DNA from: Sthenelais limicola
Lineage: Eukaryota; Annelida; Polychaeta; Phyllodocida; Sigalionidae
DNA: 64,000 nt
NCBI GenBank assembly: GCA_942159475.1
Contig: OW804096.1
Location: 106,490,194-106,554,193 of the forward strand
Reading direction: 5' to 3'
Shown: positions 38,209 through 48,481 of the stretch, piece after piece
Layout of the letters: each line of letters begins with the position of its first letter
Numbering within the stretch: position 1 is the stretch's first letter
Notes under the pieces: generated by a model
The model's database searches: none
Told to the model about the DNA's origin: nothing
The model's input: the letters and a program-made list of their open reading frames with translations, nothing else
Program-made: the position numbers and the translations under genes

Positions 38209-40084
38209 GTAATTAGTGGGCTCTAAGCTCATTATGGTTTTTAATCAGAGCCTAGGCAGGCTAGCAAATGAAGCAGCACTCTAATAAAAGCGTGGGGGTA
38301 TTGGTTCGTGTGACTTTTTGGTGGTACGATCGGGGAAAGCAATATCAGCCATGGAAAACATTGTTCTGTTATCTTGTTTGTAACAAACCAGTTATAGAAA
38401 AGTCATCATCAGTGCTTGATATTGAAAACAAATCAAGCACGCTTTTGTTTGGTGTTATCTGATCATTATCTGTCAAAGACCTAAATATGGTTCTAAGCAA
38501 TGAGATTGCATTCCGCCAAAAAGGAATTATGTTCTACTAGAGCCAGTCTTCATTTGCGAAGTAAAGCCTGGGTTATGAATCCGATTGGTTGACTTGTTTC
38601 TGCTTCTAACTCTCGCCCCGTAGGTCTTACGTCTGTCGCTTGTGCGTTGCCAGTAGCTCACCAGTCTTCTGTGTATGTCTTAGAGAGTAATCGTCTTTTT
38701 TGCTTTCTTTATTCTAACAAAGTCAGTATGTGTATGTCTTACTCTTACTCTATTTCTTCCCTTCTTTAGTAATGCTAGTCAACTCAAGTTGTTAATCACA
38801 GCCTTAGACAAGAATGCATCGTGGGAAACGTCTAAATCTTTATCCTGTGTATTAGATGGGCATGGGTATTGAACTGCCTTTTTTCAGTGAACTTTCACTG
38901 AAAAAATCTTTTCCAAAGCCGAAAATAATAGTGCTCCAAAATGAAGTCCTACCGAGTTTACGCAAAATATGTGTTGTGCGTGTACAATTTATAATTCTAA
39001 GTATGTATGTGTCTAACATTGTTGTTGAAAATAAATAGAAACTATTTTGCCATTTATATGTGTACCGTGTAGCGATGTTATGAACAGGACCTTCTCACTC
39101 CAGATGACTTGTTATTTGTTCATTAGTGTCGATATTTTATTGTTTTTAGAATTCCATTTATGTTATGAATGTTTGTTGCTGTGTTTTGTGTAAATTATGT
39201 TTCTTTTTGCTGATGTCTGAATGGTAAAAACAGTGTATAGTGGATGTATTTCCTGTCTGTATAGGTGTATTCAATGCCACAGAACAGCTCGTGGAATGTG
39301 CCTGTGGGTCTTGTTATAAGTACATCATCACCCCACAAATGAACTGTTATTGTCCACTTTCTTTGGGGAAATTCGATACTTGTACAATGTACATTAACTG
39401 TAAATTTATATTCTGTTCTGAATTTGTGGAAATACTGTGGAAACAATTGGTGGTGAACACCAGAATTAAACATTAGGTAGAAAAGGCTGCATGATTATTC
39501 TCTATATATGTACTACTCAATCATTGGCGAATCTGATTACGTGAAAGGGGTCTCCCAGGTGAGGATTGGTTTTCTGGCATAATGTGTGTCACTTATGATG
39601 ATCCATTTCATGTAACACTAAGTGGAACTTGACCCAAGAAGATAGGATCCGAAAATTACCATTTAGATGGGGTATATCGTAAAAATACCGCATGTTGTGT
39701 TCGGGGAAGCACTTAAGTTTTATCTTTATTCATATTTATATATTTTCATGGTATATTTCTATGACTTTATGGATTTTTAGGAAGGTTTCTTTTTACATCC
39801 GATGTTTTGTAATTAATTGGAAACATTCCATGACGTGGCCATGTTCATTTCTAGAAACGACACACGCAAACTAATATTATAATTTAAATTTACCTCTATC
39901 AATTGGATATTTGAGTACGGTATTACCGGTCAATCAGGAAAAAATCTCAGGGAAGCCATCTGGTTTCAGTAAAATTATCCTTGAGGCCATAGGGACACAA
40001 TATGCAGTTCAAAGAGAGCAGCTTGGAGGTAGAGAGATACGTCCATATTGCACTTGTGTATAGGTACGTGATGTATGATTTCAG
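38209..40084 (+). other. Intron with a possible Cys-rich alternative terminal frame
   Basis: After a CTGTCTGTATAG at 39264 the phase-1 frame stays open about 70 codons to TAG 39474-39476 and reads FNATEQLVECACGSCYKY with nine cysteines in all. It would act as a terminal exon, but composition is AT-rich and there is no match. A CAG|GTGAGG donor-like site at 39558 has no partner in phase. Confidence 0.4.
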
Positions 40085-40444
40085 CAGGAGGGCTCATAAG
40101 GCCCCAGACACCACCTCCACCGAGAGGACCACAGACAAGGGCCACACCCCAATCACCCCGCACTCAAAGGCAACCCCCGGCAACACTCCCCAGGAACCAC
40201 CAGTTCCATCCCCCAAGACTTCAGCAACCTAGGAGGATGCAGGGCCCACCTGGCTCTCCGGGAGCCAAGTCCAAAGGACTTGCTCTCTTCCTCAAGCGAC
40301 AGAGGAAATGTACTGATGCTGAGGATGATGTTCAGATGTTCAAAGACACAGACGAGCCAGACCGGCCTGCTCCCTCTGGCCCCCCGGTCGACCTGATGTC
40401 CAAGGGCAAAGTAGAGCCAACTCCTGCCATCATGGCCCTTAGAG
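40085..40444 (+). CDS. Synaptopodin-like exon: Pro-rich region plus KGLALFLKRQRK motif
   Basis: The acceptor is TATGATTTCAG and the donor is TTAGAG|GTAGCC. It is 360 nt, phase 1-1, and encodes about 120 residues. The first half is a basic Pro-rich stretch (RPQTPPPPRGPQ, RQPPATLPRN, RRMQGPPGSPG) offering SH3-ligand PxxP sites. The second half holds SKGLALFLKRQRK followed by an acidic segment (DAEDDVQMFKDTDEPD) and PAPSGPPVDL. The KGxxLFxKR(Q/R)xR element recurs in synaptopodin, SYNPO2 and SYNPO2L, so this is the best marker of that family here. CAGCAG at the acceptor allows one-codon variation (start 40085 or 40088). Confidence 0.9.
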
Positions 40445-41453
40445 GTAGCCCCGACGACGATGCATGCCCCACGCAACCAGGTTGCTTCTTGTTCAAGTGT
40501 TGTATTTCAATTGGAGCGCTACACAAAACGGCAGACCTAAGGGCATGCTTCTTCACTTGGCTGCTGTACTAGCTGTTTCCAATGTTAATCAAAGAACCCT
40601 GAGTCCTACTACATCTTACTGCTGCAATGTTGATCGTTCTTATAACCAGATTAATGCTCTATGGCGCTTCATAGTTGCCATTTCTCTTGCAGTTTTCCCA
40701 GCTCACAGGTTCATTAGGGGAATAATCCAGCGCATGATTATTTTGCGGTCGGCGGCAAGCGGTCGACCAGTCAAAATTTTCTCTCCAGTGCTTATTTTTT
40801 GTCCGCTTGAATAATATATTGACCTTCCCGTTCCAGCTCTCGTAATAATATAACTGCTCATCGTTCATTGAATGTTGCATGATATAACTCGTTACCTATT
40901 TATGAATTAATTCAGATACCAAGTATGATCTCTAACCGTTCAACCATACAAGGGACATGCTTTGAATCTCGTGTAGTGAAATAAATCATTTCTCGTTCAC
41001 TACTACATAGAGTGTAGAAATAACCTGAGTGATTGTAGAGTGCAGTGAACCTTCCTCATGTATGGATGTAGTGTGCAGATTAGCATAGTTAACACATCTC
41101 CCCGGGACCTAAAATAAGATAATAAATACTAGCCCCTCATAAACCTGAAACCGTACTTTCAATAAACGTTAATACTCCCTTTCTCTTTATAACATTCATA
41201 TTGCCCTTATACCGGCCGACCTTTTTTTTTTTTTTTTTTTTTTTTAAAAGTACAATTGTTACCTAGATATAAGCATTTTCTTCCTTTTCTTGATATAACA
41301 TTATGCTCACAATGTAGCTTTACAACTGAGACAATTTTCACATAGATATGCACAATAGTGCATGCCTTTATTGGGCCCACCTACAACAACTACCATCAGC
41401 TCTATTTATCAGTTGGCAAAAATGACAGTCTTGTTTTACCTGCTATGTTATAG
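40445..41453 (+). other. Intron, nothing but a T24 tract
   Basis: The open frame of the preceding exon runs on to 40572 if the donor is ignored, but its composition changes at the donor. No additional exon is supported. Confidence 0.7.
41222..41245 (+). repeat. T24 homopolymer
   Basis: Twenty-four consecutive T in the intron 40445-41453, followed by AAAAG. It could be the tail of a reverse-strand retroposon, but no body was recognised. Confidence 0.88.
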
Positions 41454-41549
41454 TGAACAGTGAGCAAGCAGATCTCTCCCAGCCCCTTCCCAACAGTAAT
41501 TCAACACTCACTCCTACGGCTCCAACAAGAAAATCTGCTCCAAATCCAG
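41454..41549 (+). CDS. Short Ser/Thr/Pro scaffold exon (symmetric phase 1-1)
   Basis: The acceptor is CTGCTATGTTATAG and the donor is CCAG|GTGAGT, close to consensus. It encodes 32 residues: VNSEQADLSQPLPN, then STLTPTAPTRKSAPNP. Only this frame is open and it joins both neighbours in phase 1. A second AG eight bases into the exon (GAACAG at 41460) would shift the frame, so the upstream TAG is the likely acceptor. Disordered; no domain. Confidence 0.83.
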
Positions 41550-42140
41550 GTGAGTTGCGGGTCAGAGGTAAACCCACAATACAACACTAATACACAACTT
41601 TGTATACATGCAGATAGATAGGTGCCAAAGTCCTGTATTTTTACAAATCTGTCTTAGACCTAGGAAGAGTACAGGTGTGTGTAATCAATGCTTTGTATGT
41701 ACATCTACCATTTTTCACTTCAAGCTAGTCATTTCATGTATCTTGTCAAATGAGATGGTTGAATGGGTCAAACCTGTCCACTTTGCTTTTAACCCATTTT
41801 AAATATTGTTCTTGTCAATCTGCTAGTTCTATGTGTACATATATTATTTTTTCCTGCTATACATGTTTTGTAATATTTGTCCCTCCGAGCATCTTCTCTG
41901 AAAAGTTTAAATGTTTTTCAACTGTTAGCTACTGAAAACTTTATACCATCTTTAATAATCTAAGTATGCGGTTGAAGTTCTCTCATAAAAAGTTTTCTAA
42001 AAGTTTGATGGTGGGGTGTGCATGTTGAAATATCTACCCCAAGCTATTTTCCTTACCTTGCCCTTGTTCATTATTCTCCATCCCCTTTTCGCATTTTAAC
42101 TTTCCTTTTGTGCACGCCTTTTGTGTTTTGTGCTTCCCAG
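41550..42140 (+). other. Intron, nothing seen
   Basis: AT-rich sequence with a long T/C-rich run before the 42141 acceptor. Confidence 0.75.
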
Positions 42141-42740
42141 AATTGATCCCAACCACTCATGTGACAAACGACAACTTCTACAGCAGCAACGGATCTGGAA
42201 GCAGTCTACGAAGTATTCTTAAACAGCCTGGTCAGCGGGCTAACGACCCTCCCCTCCAAATGCAGCATGATAATGAAACATATACAGAATTTTCGGATTC
42301 AAATCCAAATATGAATGGAAACTATAGCTATAATAACCATGCGACGCCCGAGAAATCGGACGCCAAAGTGACCTTCAGGTCAGTGCCAGACAATGAAAAC
42401 GAAGATAGCCCTAGTAAAAGGGGGTCAAAAAGAGTTGCTCGCATTAAGCGTAGCCATAACCAGAATAGCTCTCTTGATCCTAATAACCTTGATCTGAGCC
42501 AACCCCACCCAGATATAGTGGAGGAGGAAGAGGTTAAAGCCACTGACGCTGCTGCTGTTGTTCCTGCTGCTCCTGCTGCTTCTTCTGCCGCACTCAATTG
42601 CATAGCTGACCAAAGGTTTAATCAGGCTGAAAGTCAGAACCTAGCTTTTGAAACCCAAACCAATAGTAATGTTCCTAGTGAAGTGGCTGTAAATGGGAAA
42701 GACCCCCCTATTGTTAATGGACAATCAGAACACAACGAAG
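42141..42740 (+). CDS. Large disordered exon with SILK and RVxF-type (KVTF) PP1-docking motifs
   Basis: The acceptor is TTTGTGCTTCCCAG and the donor is CGAAG|GTGAGT. It is 600 nt, phase 1-1, about 200 residues. Near exon residue 25 is RSILKQPG, matching the [GS]IL[KR] SILK motif. At about residue 76 is AKVTFRSV, matching the RVxF protein phosphatase 1 docking motif. SILK lying N-terminal to RVxF in a disordered chain is the arrangement known for PP1 regulators. The middle is basic (KRGSKRVARIKRSHNQ), then acidic (DIVEEEEVKA), then Ala-rich (VVPAAPAASSAALN). It ends PPIVNGQSEHNEG. The coding call is very strong: the frame is long, unbroken, ends exactly at a consensus donor and differs in composition from the introns. 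Confidence 0.93.
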
Positions 42741-43957
42741 GTGAGTAACTCTTCGGCAAAGGTTAATGACAAGGTGTGGGGCAATCGTGTAGGTCTGTAG
42801 ACTGCAGCGAGTATCAAACTTCTGTATAAAAATCTTAAGGAGAAATCATATGGGACCGACTTTTTAAAAAAAAGAAAATTGAGGCAGCATGCGCTGACAA
42901 TTCATGCATCCCAGATACATTCAGACAGAGCATGCCGAAATTATGGAAATATTATAAATACAAATGGCAAAAGCGAACAAATGTAATCATATATGTGAGC
43001 ACGGATGCTTGATTTGCGCCTAGATTTAAGGCATTTTGCACGAAGCCATATGGAAGCTAGCACTTCATCATATGATAGTTATAGTTTAGACCAAAAAAAG
43101 AATTGTATATAATTATAAATGTACGGACCTACCTGGCACGCTAGAGTTGCATTCTACCTGCATGGACAACCCTTACCCTCCTCAAAAGCTTGATTTATAA
43201 GAATGCACTTAAGCGAGAGAGTTGACCGACCTCTTGATTCATCTTTACATAATACCAACTCCCAAAGGTTAAACTGGAGACAACCTGGATAATATGATTA
43301 TGATGACTTGTTATCAGCTAACATTCTTCCTCGCCGATTCACACATCCCCTTCAACATTTTTGGTTCTGGTGGACCTGTCACAAGATTAATACCTTGATC
43401 ATTCACATCAAGTTTGGTCTCTGGACCGTTTTTGTTCGTGGTTGTCAAAGGTGTTCATTGTTCATTGATTCATTTTTTTCCAGTTTGTTGGTACTGTAAC
43501 TACTCTGTCCATTCTCTCTTTTCCTTGTAAATTGTAGATATGTCTCTAGTTGTGAAATGATCTGTGTGAATGCTATATAATTATTACTAAAACCATTTAA
43601 ACACGCAGCACATAGACACTAGTAAGAATAAAAATTAGCATATCAACTATCAATGCAGCTCGCAGTTATTGTTTACGACGTCATGAAAGATGATTTTGAA
43701 GTATTCATGAAAAGATCCCTTTAAAGATTTTTCTTAAAATATCGTATTTGATACCTAGATAAGTATCACCTGTAATGAAAGCATGACATCCACTAATTTG
43801 TTAAGCAAAGGAACTAACTAGAATCTAACATTTTAACAAGTTGTATAATTTATGTTAGATGCATGGCAATAGTAGTAAATGAATAGCTAGAAGAGACAAG
43901 GAGCGCTCTTACCAGCTCTCACCAGCCCTCATCACCCCAATGAAATATCTTCCTCAG
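42741..43957 (+). other. Intron, nothing seen
   Basis: AT-rich, with no open frame that has splice support on either strand. Confidence 0.7.
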
Positions 43958-44148
43958 GTGTCTGGTCTCCCGACTACAAACCAGACCTTCACAAGAAAGG
44001 ATATTCTCGACGAGAGGAGATCAGGGATAATGAGGAGGATGAGAGGACAGATTCGCCGCTGATTTGGTCGCCACCAGGACGTCCTAGTTCACCGAGGAAA
44101 GAATACCGCCCTGTTCGACTGGACAGCCAGCCAGACACATCTGAGCAG
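43958..44148 (+). CDS. Exon with second and third WSP / YRPV modules
   Basis: The acceptor is TATCTTCCTCAG and the donor is GAGCAG|GTCAGA. It enters in phase 1 and leaves in phase 0. It encodes about 64 residues: GVWSPDYKPDLHKKGYS, an acidic-basic charged segment (RREEIRDNEEDERTD), SPLIWSPPGRPSSP, then KEYRPVRLDSQPDTSEQ. The WSP...Y[KR]P unit occurs twice here and once across the 29344/34086 junction. I cannot name this motif with certainty. It resembles short conserved tryptophan motifs in Zasp- and SORBS-like cytoskeletal scaffolds. It must splice to the phase-0 exon at 44482. Confidence 0.9.
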
Positions 44149-44481
44149 GTCAGAATATCCATAAAATTAATCAATAGTCATCGTCTACGCCTCTTCGCTT
44201 TTTAAACAAAATTCCCAATCAAGGGGGCGCATAAATAATATGATAATGAAGTAGTACTAGTAGTGTGAATGGTTTATCCATAGAGACGTGAATTAGATTT
44301 ATGTTGAATCATATTTTTATATTTTAAAAAAAATGTATTTAGAAAGGGATAAAATCCTACTCACTATGAAATACATTTAATTTAAGCTATTTTACTTGTT
44401 ATTCTGAACTAACAATTTTCTAAGAAAATTATCGAATAGGAAAAATGCTTCTATAACAATAACATTTTCATTGATTGTCAG
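44149..44481 (+). other. Intron, nothing seen
   Basis: AT-rich. The minus-strand frame entering from 44667 is a shadow of the exon at 44482. Confidence 0.75.
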
Positions 44482-44701
44482 GCCTCCTCGAGACCAGACG
44501 GAGCTTTCGGACTGAAGCCGATGGAGCGCACGACGACAGCCAGTTGTACAGTTACCACCTCCACCATGACCAACATGACGACCTCTCTCTCCACCTCCAC
44601 CTCTCCCACGTGGAATGGAACCATCAGCCACTTCGCAGAATCTAGAAGTGGTCTGCCCACTCCTCAAAGCCCAACAATAACTCTCTTACAGAAAAACAGA
44701 G
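44482..44701 (+). CDS. Thr/Ser-rich exon ending in SPTITLLQKNR
   Basis: The acceptor is CATTGATTGTCAG and the donor is CAGAG|GTAAGT. It enters in phase 0 and leaves in phase 1, giving about 73 residues. ASSRPDGAFGLKPMERTTT leads into a Thr/Ser-rich stretch with many Thr-Ser-Thr repeats, then WNGTISHFAES, then GLPTPQSPTITLLQKNR. When joined to the exon at 50376 the reading becomes TITLLQKNREGALPKGALYM, which looks like one continuous conserved segment. That suggests the exons at 45330 and 48449 are optional inserts. The Thr-rich block could be O-glycosylated only if extracellular, which is not expected here. Confidence 0.9.
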
Positions 44702-45329
44702 GTAAGTTATAATTTTGCTGCTTCCTCACCTCGTCTTCTTGTAACATCAATCACTTTTGCAGGACTTCTTCCTCTTCACAGTCTTTTTATGTATTTAGGA
44801 TTTTGTCTTCTCTTGAGGCCAAGAAGAGTGCTGTCAGTGTTAGATGTACAAAATTCTCTCCTTCGATTGTAATAACAAGGCTTTAATGGCTATTTTTCAT
44901 CTGTAAGCTCTGTTTTTCTATCTTTGGATCTCCGTTCAAAGATAAGGAAAAGCTTTCATTCATAGGTATTGTAAAATGTTTTTGATAAGCCTTGTCACTG
45001 TTGGTCTGTGGATGCGATTGATTTTGTCATGTAATCAATATAAAAGATAATTATCGGATGCTACATGTATTCCATAATATGTAAACACAGATCAGCAGTT
45101 GACATTGTTGCACTCTTGAAACTTATCTATTCCACCACCAATGTAATACACTCATCTTTGATTTTTCTTCTTTTTCTTCTATTAATTTCTTAATATCATT
45201 TCATTCTTTGCTATCTTAGAGTACTATCCTTGAATCGGATATAGTGAAAGATGATAAGGTCTTTTCTCTTTTGGCTTGCCCACCAAGCATTTCGTTATAT
45301 ATACAGGGGTCTGATGTCAATATTTGCAG
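44702..45329 (+). other. Intron before the long cassette
   Basis: An earlier acceptor-like CTATCTTAG at 45219 would lead to a stop after four codons (EYYP) and is probably not used. Confidence 0.7.
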
Positions 45330-46616
45330 CTGCCAAAAATGCCTACTTGGCACCTAGTGAGTCCAGTTATAGTGAATCCAGTGTCCCTCCCAGCGAGTCC
45401 AGCCTTGCATATAGCGAATGTAGCGAGATTAGTGAAACTGGAAGTGAATTTAGTGAGACACGTTCCACCACCGACATTTCTGAAATAGCTGGATTGTACT
45501 GTGTGCTGCCTTATGGTACCAAAGATAAAGTCGCTGAGCTTCCCATTCAGCTGGCCAGTTATAAGGTTCCGGTGGCTGCCAAAAGCGCACCTTCCTCGCC
45601 ACAGGTGCGATCGAAAGCAGAGTTGCGAATCAGAGACATGGAACCAAAGAGCGCTCCCGGATCGCCTAGGGTAGGGATAAAGGAAGTTCCCAGACAACAA
45701 CATCAACCCATCCAAGTCTCATCCAAGATAGTCATGCCTCGGAAGCCTTGGCGACCGCCGCCAAAGAAACAGTGGGAATCGGAATTTAATGACCGGCCAG
45801 TATGGGAGGCTGAGCCAATTGAACTACCGTCTCTTTCCAAACCCAAGACACCCGAACCGGGTCGATCTCGACCAGTCACCATAGAATCCATCAAGTCCCC
45901 TGAACCACCCATGTCACCAGAACCCAGAATCACCCCAATACATTTTACCAAATCGCGGGAGGTGGTGCCTCAAACGCTTCCTCCACGTCGACCCTTTTCG
46001 CCCCCGCCTGTAGAGAAGGCGGAGATAGGAAATGTAACTTTAAAGAAGGCCAGCTCTAAAAGTGCTCCTTCATCACCACAAATCATTGTGAAGAGTCAGG
46101 CTCGAATTGACAACCTCAGTGCCACAACAAGTGAATCCAACTCTCCGACTCTAATAAGGAGCATTAGGAACGCAACGAAGGGCCCCAAAGGTCCTCCCAA
46201 AGCAAGGCAGCAACAGTTCAATATAATGCAAAACATGGTTCCAGTTCCACTTATTTTGGAAGGTGGAAGCGAACCGAGCTCTCCTAGGATAACCATCCGC
46301 AGTAAAAGTAGAAATGAAGATAGGACTGATTACGGATTTAACGATGACTTCCCAAGGTTTCGAAGTAAAAGTGCAATGGATCACTACCGCCCAGACTCCC
46401 CGGTATCTTCCATAGATTTTCTTTCACCTTACCAAGGAAAGCAAGACCATTATAGGAGTCCTTCCCCTATACCTGTACACGTTCCCATTGAGAAATTAAA
46501 AGATGTGCCCTTGGCCACGGCTATTGGTGCTCATAGACCCACCACGCCAAGCCTGGATAAAGTGATGAGCAAAACCCTTCCCATTCGTCTTCGCAGGAGC
46601 AAAAGTACACCAGACC
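45330..46616 (+). CDS. Long optional Ser/Pro-rich cassette exon with KSAPxSP repeats
   Basis: The acceptor is GTCAATATTTGCAG and the donor is GACC|GTAGGC. It is phase 1-1, about 429 residues, and the longest open frame in the window. The N-terminal part is an acidic Ser repeat (SESSYSESS, SECSEISETGSEFSET). Then come recurrent units of the form KSAPxSP[QR][VI] (KSAPSSPQVRSK, KSAPGSPRVGIK, KSAPSSPQIIVK, GSEPSSPRITIRSK) and Pro-rich spacers (RKPWRPPPKKQW, TLPPRRPFSPPP). The end RRSKSTPD contains RSKSTP, a mode-1 14-3-3 site (RSxSxP). The open frame extends upstream to an ATG at 45251 with a TGA just before it, so a start within intron sequence is a weaker alternative. No globular domain is recognised. 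Confidence 0.87.
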
Positions 46617-46718
46617 GTAGGCATCTTTATTCACTTTGTGTTTGGATGCTACCTATTATTCCCCTTCATTACTCCCCCTTCCTTTCCACGTGCATGATTT
46701 TATTAGCAATATCAACAG

Positions 46719-46744
46719 GCCCTCCTCCTAAAATAGTCATTTAG
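46719..46744 (+). CDS. Alternative terminal mini-exon ending PPPKIVI-stop
   Basis: After the 102-nt intron 46617-46718 (acceptor AATATCAACAG) the phase-1 frame reads PPPKIVI and stops at TAG 46742-46744. Any phase-1 exon splicing here would end the protein. The intron is a multiple of three and has no stop in the joined frame, so its retention gives the same C-terminus with a 34-residue insert. The last residues I-V-I fit a class II PDZ-ligand C-terminus (hydrophobic-x-hydrophobic). A GTGAAT follows the TAG but cannot rescue this frame. Whether this terminus is used needs transcript data. Confidence 0.5.
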
Positions 46745-48448
46745 GTGAATTTATTTTTTTCACATTGCATAATGAATTGTATATTCTGCATTACAAAGTA
46801 TCCAATATGTGTTCCCTCGTAAAGAATAGAAACTCAAAAATGAATGAAAATCTAGTATTAAGTACATGTAGTGTTAGATCCTTGTCTTTGTCTATCGGGA
46901 AAACAAATCCTGAACATTTATAATTCTAAGAAAGGCCTGTTGGTTGGATGATTTGCCTCGAGTTGGGATGTGTTTTATTAAAATGACACTGATCCCTTTC
47001 TTGCCTTCGGGTTCCACCCTGTGGGAGGATTTGCTGGAACGGATGAAATATAACCGAAATTAAACCCTGCTTATATTTGCCCCTTTTGGTCTCTGACCTG
47101 TGTTGTTCAATGGTAGTTTTCTCTACCAGGAGTGGTTTGTGTTTTCACTGCCAGACTCATCATCGTTACATAAATGATATCCATTCATGCAGCTGTACAA
47201 AAACCAACCCACACACCTTGGGGCTCATCCACCTTTGGTAGATGTGAAACTCTTTCATTTATTCGTCATGTTATCGTCTTGTCATTATCCCCTGACTCTC
47301 AACACAAAGTCCCCATCCTGTTGGCGGACTTTGTAGGAGAGAGGCGTCCGTCCGTGTATTCAGCGTTTCACGTACTCGTCAATTTCATGACATTTGACTA
47401 TGCATCCTAGGAAAATGCATAAAATTGGCTATCTGCTGCAGCATGGCAAAAAACAGCAGTCCCGCCCACTGAAAGAAAATGATTGAGAAAAACTCCCAAT
47501 CAATCAATATTACTCCATACCTCCATTAAGGTGAATGATTGCCTGGATTTGAGTGAACAGCTTCTTCGTATTGGGCACATTGGTTTTTAATTCATCCTCA
47601 AAAGATGGAATTTTGTTGACCGCCTTACAAGTTCAGAAGCCATCCATTTATCATACCCTTATGCTTTGGCAGTAAACTCTGGCTGAAGATCCCCCGGAAG
47701 ATAATCTCTAATGGTGACTCATATCCCATCCTTTATTTTCCTCCTCTGATCCTTTCTGATAAGTTGCTCCTCAACTTCTCTCTCATTTACATTTTCCACA
47801 GACACTAAATGAACTCACCTTTCCCTTTCACAATTACATCTTGAATATCACTCACATCACATAAGATACAGTTAAAATGCTTCATTCCACATTGGGTTTT
47901 TAATTTTTTATCCAACTTATAAAACACAGGACTTGCACATACAGCTGTTATTGTCGTGTTGTCTGCTTTTGTACATTTTTTATATTTTAATTTTGTGATC
48001 TCTACATGTTTTCATTATGTTTTCATCAATTCACCACTCATTACATTTTACCTTGTCTCTATGTTTCTCTTTCCCCATATTTTAAGTGTACATCCAAATT
48101 TTGTTATTTATCATTGACCCCATACATTCTCACAAATAACTTAGAAAAAAACACTCAAAGAAGAACTCATGTATTAGAGCTTGCTTTCTGTTTGCTGACA
48201 CTAGCTTTGTCCTTCTGCCATCTCTAGCAAAGAAAAAAAATGAAATCGTGCATTCAAAGCTTTAGAAATGAATGGGCAGAATCTGTTATTACAAAAGAAT
48301 GTCTAAATTCATTCTAACATGGTTCATTGTCCTGGAGCATGAGACAATGACAGAAACCAAACACTAAAAGGAAATTGAGCTGCATTGGTTTCTATCGCAC
48401 AAAAAGAATGCTTGGTGGGCAAAGCGTTAAGGGTGTGTGTATTTTCAG
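46745..48448 (+). other. Intron or 3' UTR of the cassette-terminated isoform
   Basis: Follows the PPPKIVI stop. No canonical AATAAA was found close to the stop, so a 3' end is not proven. Short frames only. Confidence 0.55.
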
Positions 48449-48481
48449 ACGAGGAGAGTCGGAATGAAGCCCCTGCACCTG
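48449..48481 (+). CDS. 33-nt microexon (DEESRNEAPAP)
   Basis: The acceptor is TGTGTGTATTTTCAG and the donor is CACCTG|GTATGA. It is phase 1-1, encoding the acidic peptide DEESRNEAPAP between the long cassette and the 50376 exon. It has no stop in the needed frame and its size is a multiple of three, so it is freely skippable. The evidence is splice sites plus phase only, so chance occurrence is possible. Confidence 0.6.

Noticed and set aside
39264..39476. Cys-rich phase-1 frame as an alternative terminal exon
   Set aside because: The acceptor is acceptable and the phase fits, but composition is intronic, the frame has no family match and no polyadenylation signal follows closely. Kept only as a remark in the intron entry.
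39509..39557. ATG frame ending at CAG|GTGAGG (MYYSIIGESDYVKGVSQ)
   Set aside because: Phase 0 exit does not fit the following exon at 40085, and there is no in-frame stop immediately upstream.
45219..45235. Earlier acceptor for the long cassette
   Set aside because: Entering there in phase 1 gives a stop after EYYP; the acceptor at 45329 keeps the long frame open.
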